Source: Actinomycetes bacterium (GTDB lineage Bacteria > Actinomycetota > Acidimicrobiia > Acidimicrobiales > Palsa-688). From it: DNA of 5,649 nucleotides. This document shows positions 4,815 through 5,649 of this stretch, in pieces. The stretch spans positions 1 to 5,649 of the forward strand of contig JAKAWM010000208.1 in the NCBI GenBank assembly GCA_021827285.1, in the 5' to 3' direction. Every line of letters begins with the position of its first letter. The first letter of the stretch is position 1. Both the position numbers and the translations under genes were made by a program. A model generated the notes under the pieces. It did no database searches, was not told the DNA's origin, and saw nothing but the letters and a program-made list of their open reading frames with translations.

Positions 4815-5649
4815 ATGGCCCCCGGCTCCGCAGCTGCCCGTCCCGCTCAGGGCCTGCCCGGAGCGTGGCAGGGCCGGCCGCCCGGGCTACCGGGGGCCGT
4901 GCCCCCTCCCTCCGTCCCTTTGTCGTTCCTGTTCGCCGCGGCGCTCGGGTTGGTCGCCTGCGGGGGCGCTTGGATCTGGGCCCGGGGAGACGCCTCCATT
5001 GACCCGACATCTGACCCCGTTGTCGCGGCTGCCCATTTTGGGTTGCTGGCCACGCTCTCCATGGGTGTACTTGGCGCCATGCACCAGTTCGTGCCCGTGG
5101 TCAGCCAGCGGCCGTTGCGTTCGGTGGCTCTGGCCCGGGCCACCTTCGTCACCTGGTTACTAGCGGCGTGGCTGCTCCCTCTGGGTATAGCCACTGAGCA
5201 CGAAGGCGTGGTCGAAACCGGCGGGGGGCTGGCCGCCTTGGCCATAACCCTACTGGTAGTCAACCTTTCCCATCCGCTGGCGGCCCGGGGCAAGGGGGCA
5301 CCGGTCAGCGGTTTGCGCTGGGCAGTGGCAGGCTTCGTCGTGACGGCCTGCTTTGGCGTCTTGTACGTAGGCGACCGGCGGGGCAACTGGTTCGATCTTT
5401 CCGGTCATGTTGTGCTGGCTCATGCCGTGGTTGGCCTGTTCGCCTGGCTGGGGCTCACCTACGTGTCCGTGGCCGAGAAGCTCTGGCCCATGTTCTTCCT
5501 GGCCCACGTGCCGGGGGACCGCCGTGCCGGTGCCCTGGCCGTAAGAGCGGTGCCGGCTGGGGTGGCATTGTTGTCGCCGGGGTTGTTGTTCGGGGTGGCT
5601 CCCCTGGCCGCGGCGGGTGCCGCGGTGCTCGCTGTGGGGCTGGGCGCCC
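4815..5649 (+). CDS. Polytopic membrane protein, possibly related to heme-copper oxidase subunit I or NnrS (C-terminus cut off)
   Basis: Open from ATG 4815 through the right edge, at least 278 residues. After a Pro/Gly-rich cytoplasmic-type N-terminus (1-34), hydrophobic spans appear at about 36-56, 72-95, 107-125, 136-152, 167-186, 197-218 and 247-275. Histidines lie in or near spans: H74 and H90 (AAHFGLLATLSMGVLGAMHQ), H153, H198, H203 and H231. The patterns HQFVPVVSQRPL and WLGLTYVSVAEKLWPMF resemble, from memory, uncharacterised proteins related to heme-copper oxidase subunit I or NnrS; this is a weak assignment. ATG 4815 is the first possible start after the in-frame TAG at 4803-4805 and fits a leaderless promoter. 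The divergent MarR-DUF488 gene may regulate it. The overlapping frame from 4601 is rejected. Confidence 0.75.
   Translation, partial: MAPGSAAARPAQGLPGAWQGRPPGLPGAVPPPSVPLSFLFAAALGLVACGGAWIWARGDASIDPTSDPVVAAAHFGLLATLSMGVLGAMHQFVPVVSQRPLRSVALARATFVTWLLAAWLLPLGIATEHEGVVETGGGLAALAITLLVVNLSHPLAARGKGAPVSGLRWAVAGFVVTACFGVLYVGDRRGNWFDLSGHVVLAHAVVGLFAWLGLTYVSVAEKLWPMFFLAHVPGDRRAGALAVRAVPAGVALLSPGLLFGVAPLAAAGAAVLAVGLGA

Noticed and set aside
4601..5002. Plus-strand open frame of 133 codons starting GTG 4601
   Set aside because: Its second half overlaps the membrane-protein gene in another frame and reads as Arg/Pro/Gly-rich shadow sequence. The first half shows no recognisable motif and no good ribosome binding site.
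1..5649. CRISPR array, tRNA, rRNA, insertion sequence or prophage parts
   Set aside because: No regularly spaced repeats, tRNA-like cloverleaf, transposase motif or terminal inverted repeats were seen on reading both strands.

Overview
The window is very GC-rich (by eye about two thirds or more) and looks like a chromosomal piece of an actinobacterium. Evidence for this is the leaderless gene starts, GTG starts, GC-rich third codon positions and a CysO-type sulfur-carrier domain, a hallmark of the actinobacterial protein-thiocarboxylate route to cysteine. An uncultured or Acidimicrobiia-like lineage is a guess; the sequence alone does not fix the genus.

Layout. (1) Positions 1-196, minus strand: N-terminus of a type II NADH dehydrogenase (ndh), cut by the left edge. 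(2) 197-325: divergent regulatory region with a 9-bp inverted repeat near the ndh start, a 12-bp palindrome, and a sigma70-like promoter placed so that transcription should begin at the ATG of the next gene. (3) 326-3666, plus strand: a sulfur-assimilation operon. It holds a siroheme/4Fe-4S sulfite reductase with a CysO-like ubiquitin-fold sulfur carrier fused to its C-terminus, an iron-sulfur APS reductase (cysH), and a small uncharacterised protein. (4) 3720-4526, minus strand, convergent: a MarR-type DNA-binding domain fused to a DUF488/YeaO-like domain. (5) 4527-4814: gene-poor divergent region with several short dyads. (6) 4815 to the right edge, plus strand: a polytopic membrane protein whose N-terminus is complete and whose C-terminus is cut off; it also appears leaderless.

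How it fits together. CysH would reduce adenylyl sulfate to sulfite and the sulfite reductase would reduce sulfite to sulfide. The tethered CysO-like domain is well placed to receive that sulfide as a C-terminal thiocarboxylate, the sulfur donor used by CysM-type cysteine synthases. The domain ends in Gly-Gly-Ala-Phe rather than a bare Gly-Gly, so a dipeptide would have to be removed first, presumably by a JAMM/Mec-type protease. No protease, activating enzyme (MoeZ-like), CysM, ATP sulfurylase or siroheme-synthesis gene is visible here, so these must lie elsewhere.

The most interesting item is this fusion of sulfide producer and sulfide acceptor in one polypeptide with a masked C-terminus. 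Second is the MarR-DUF488 fusion.
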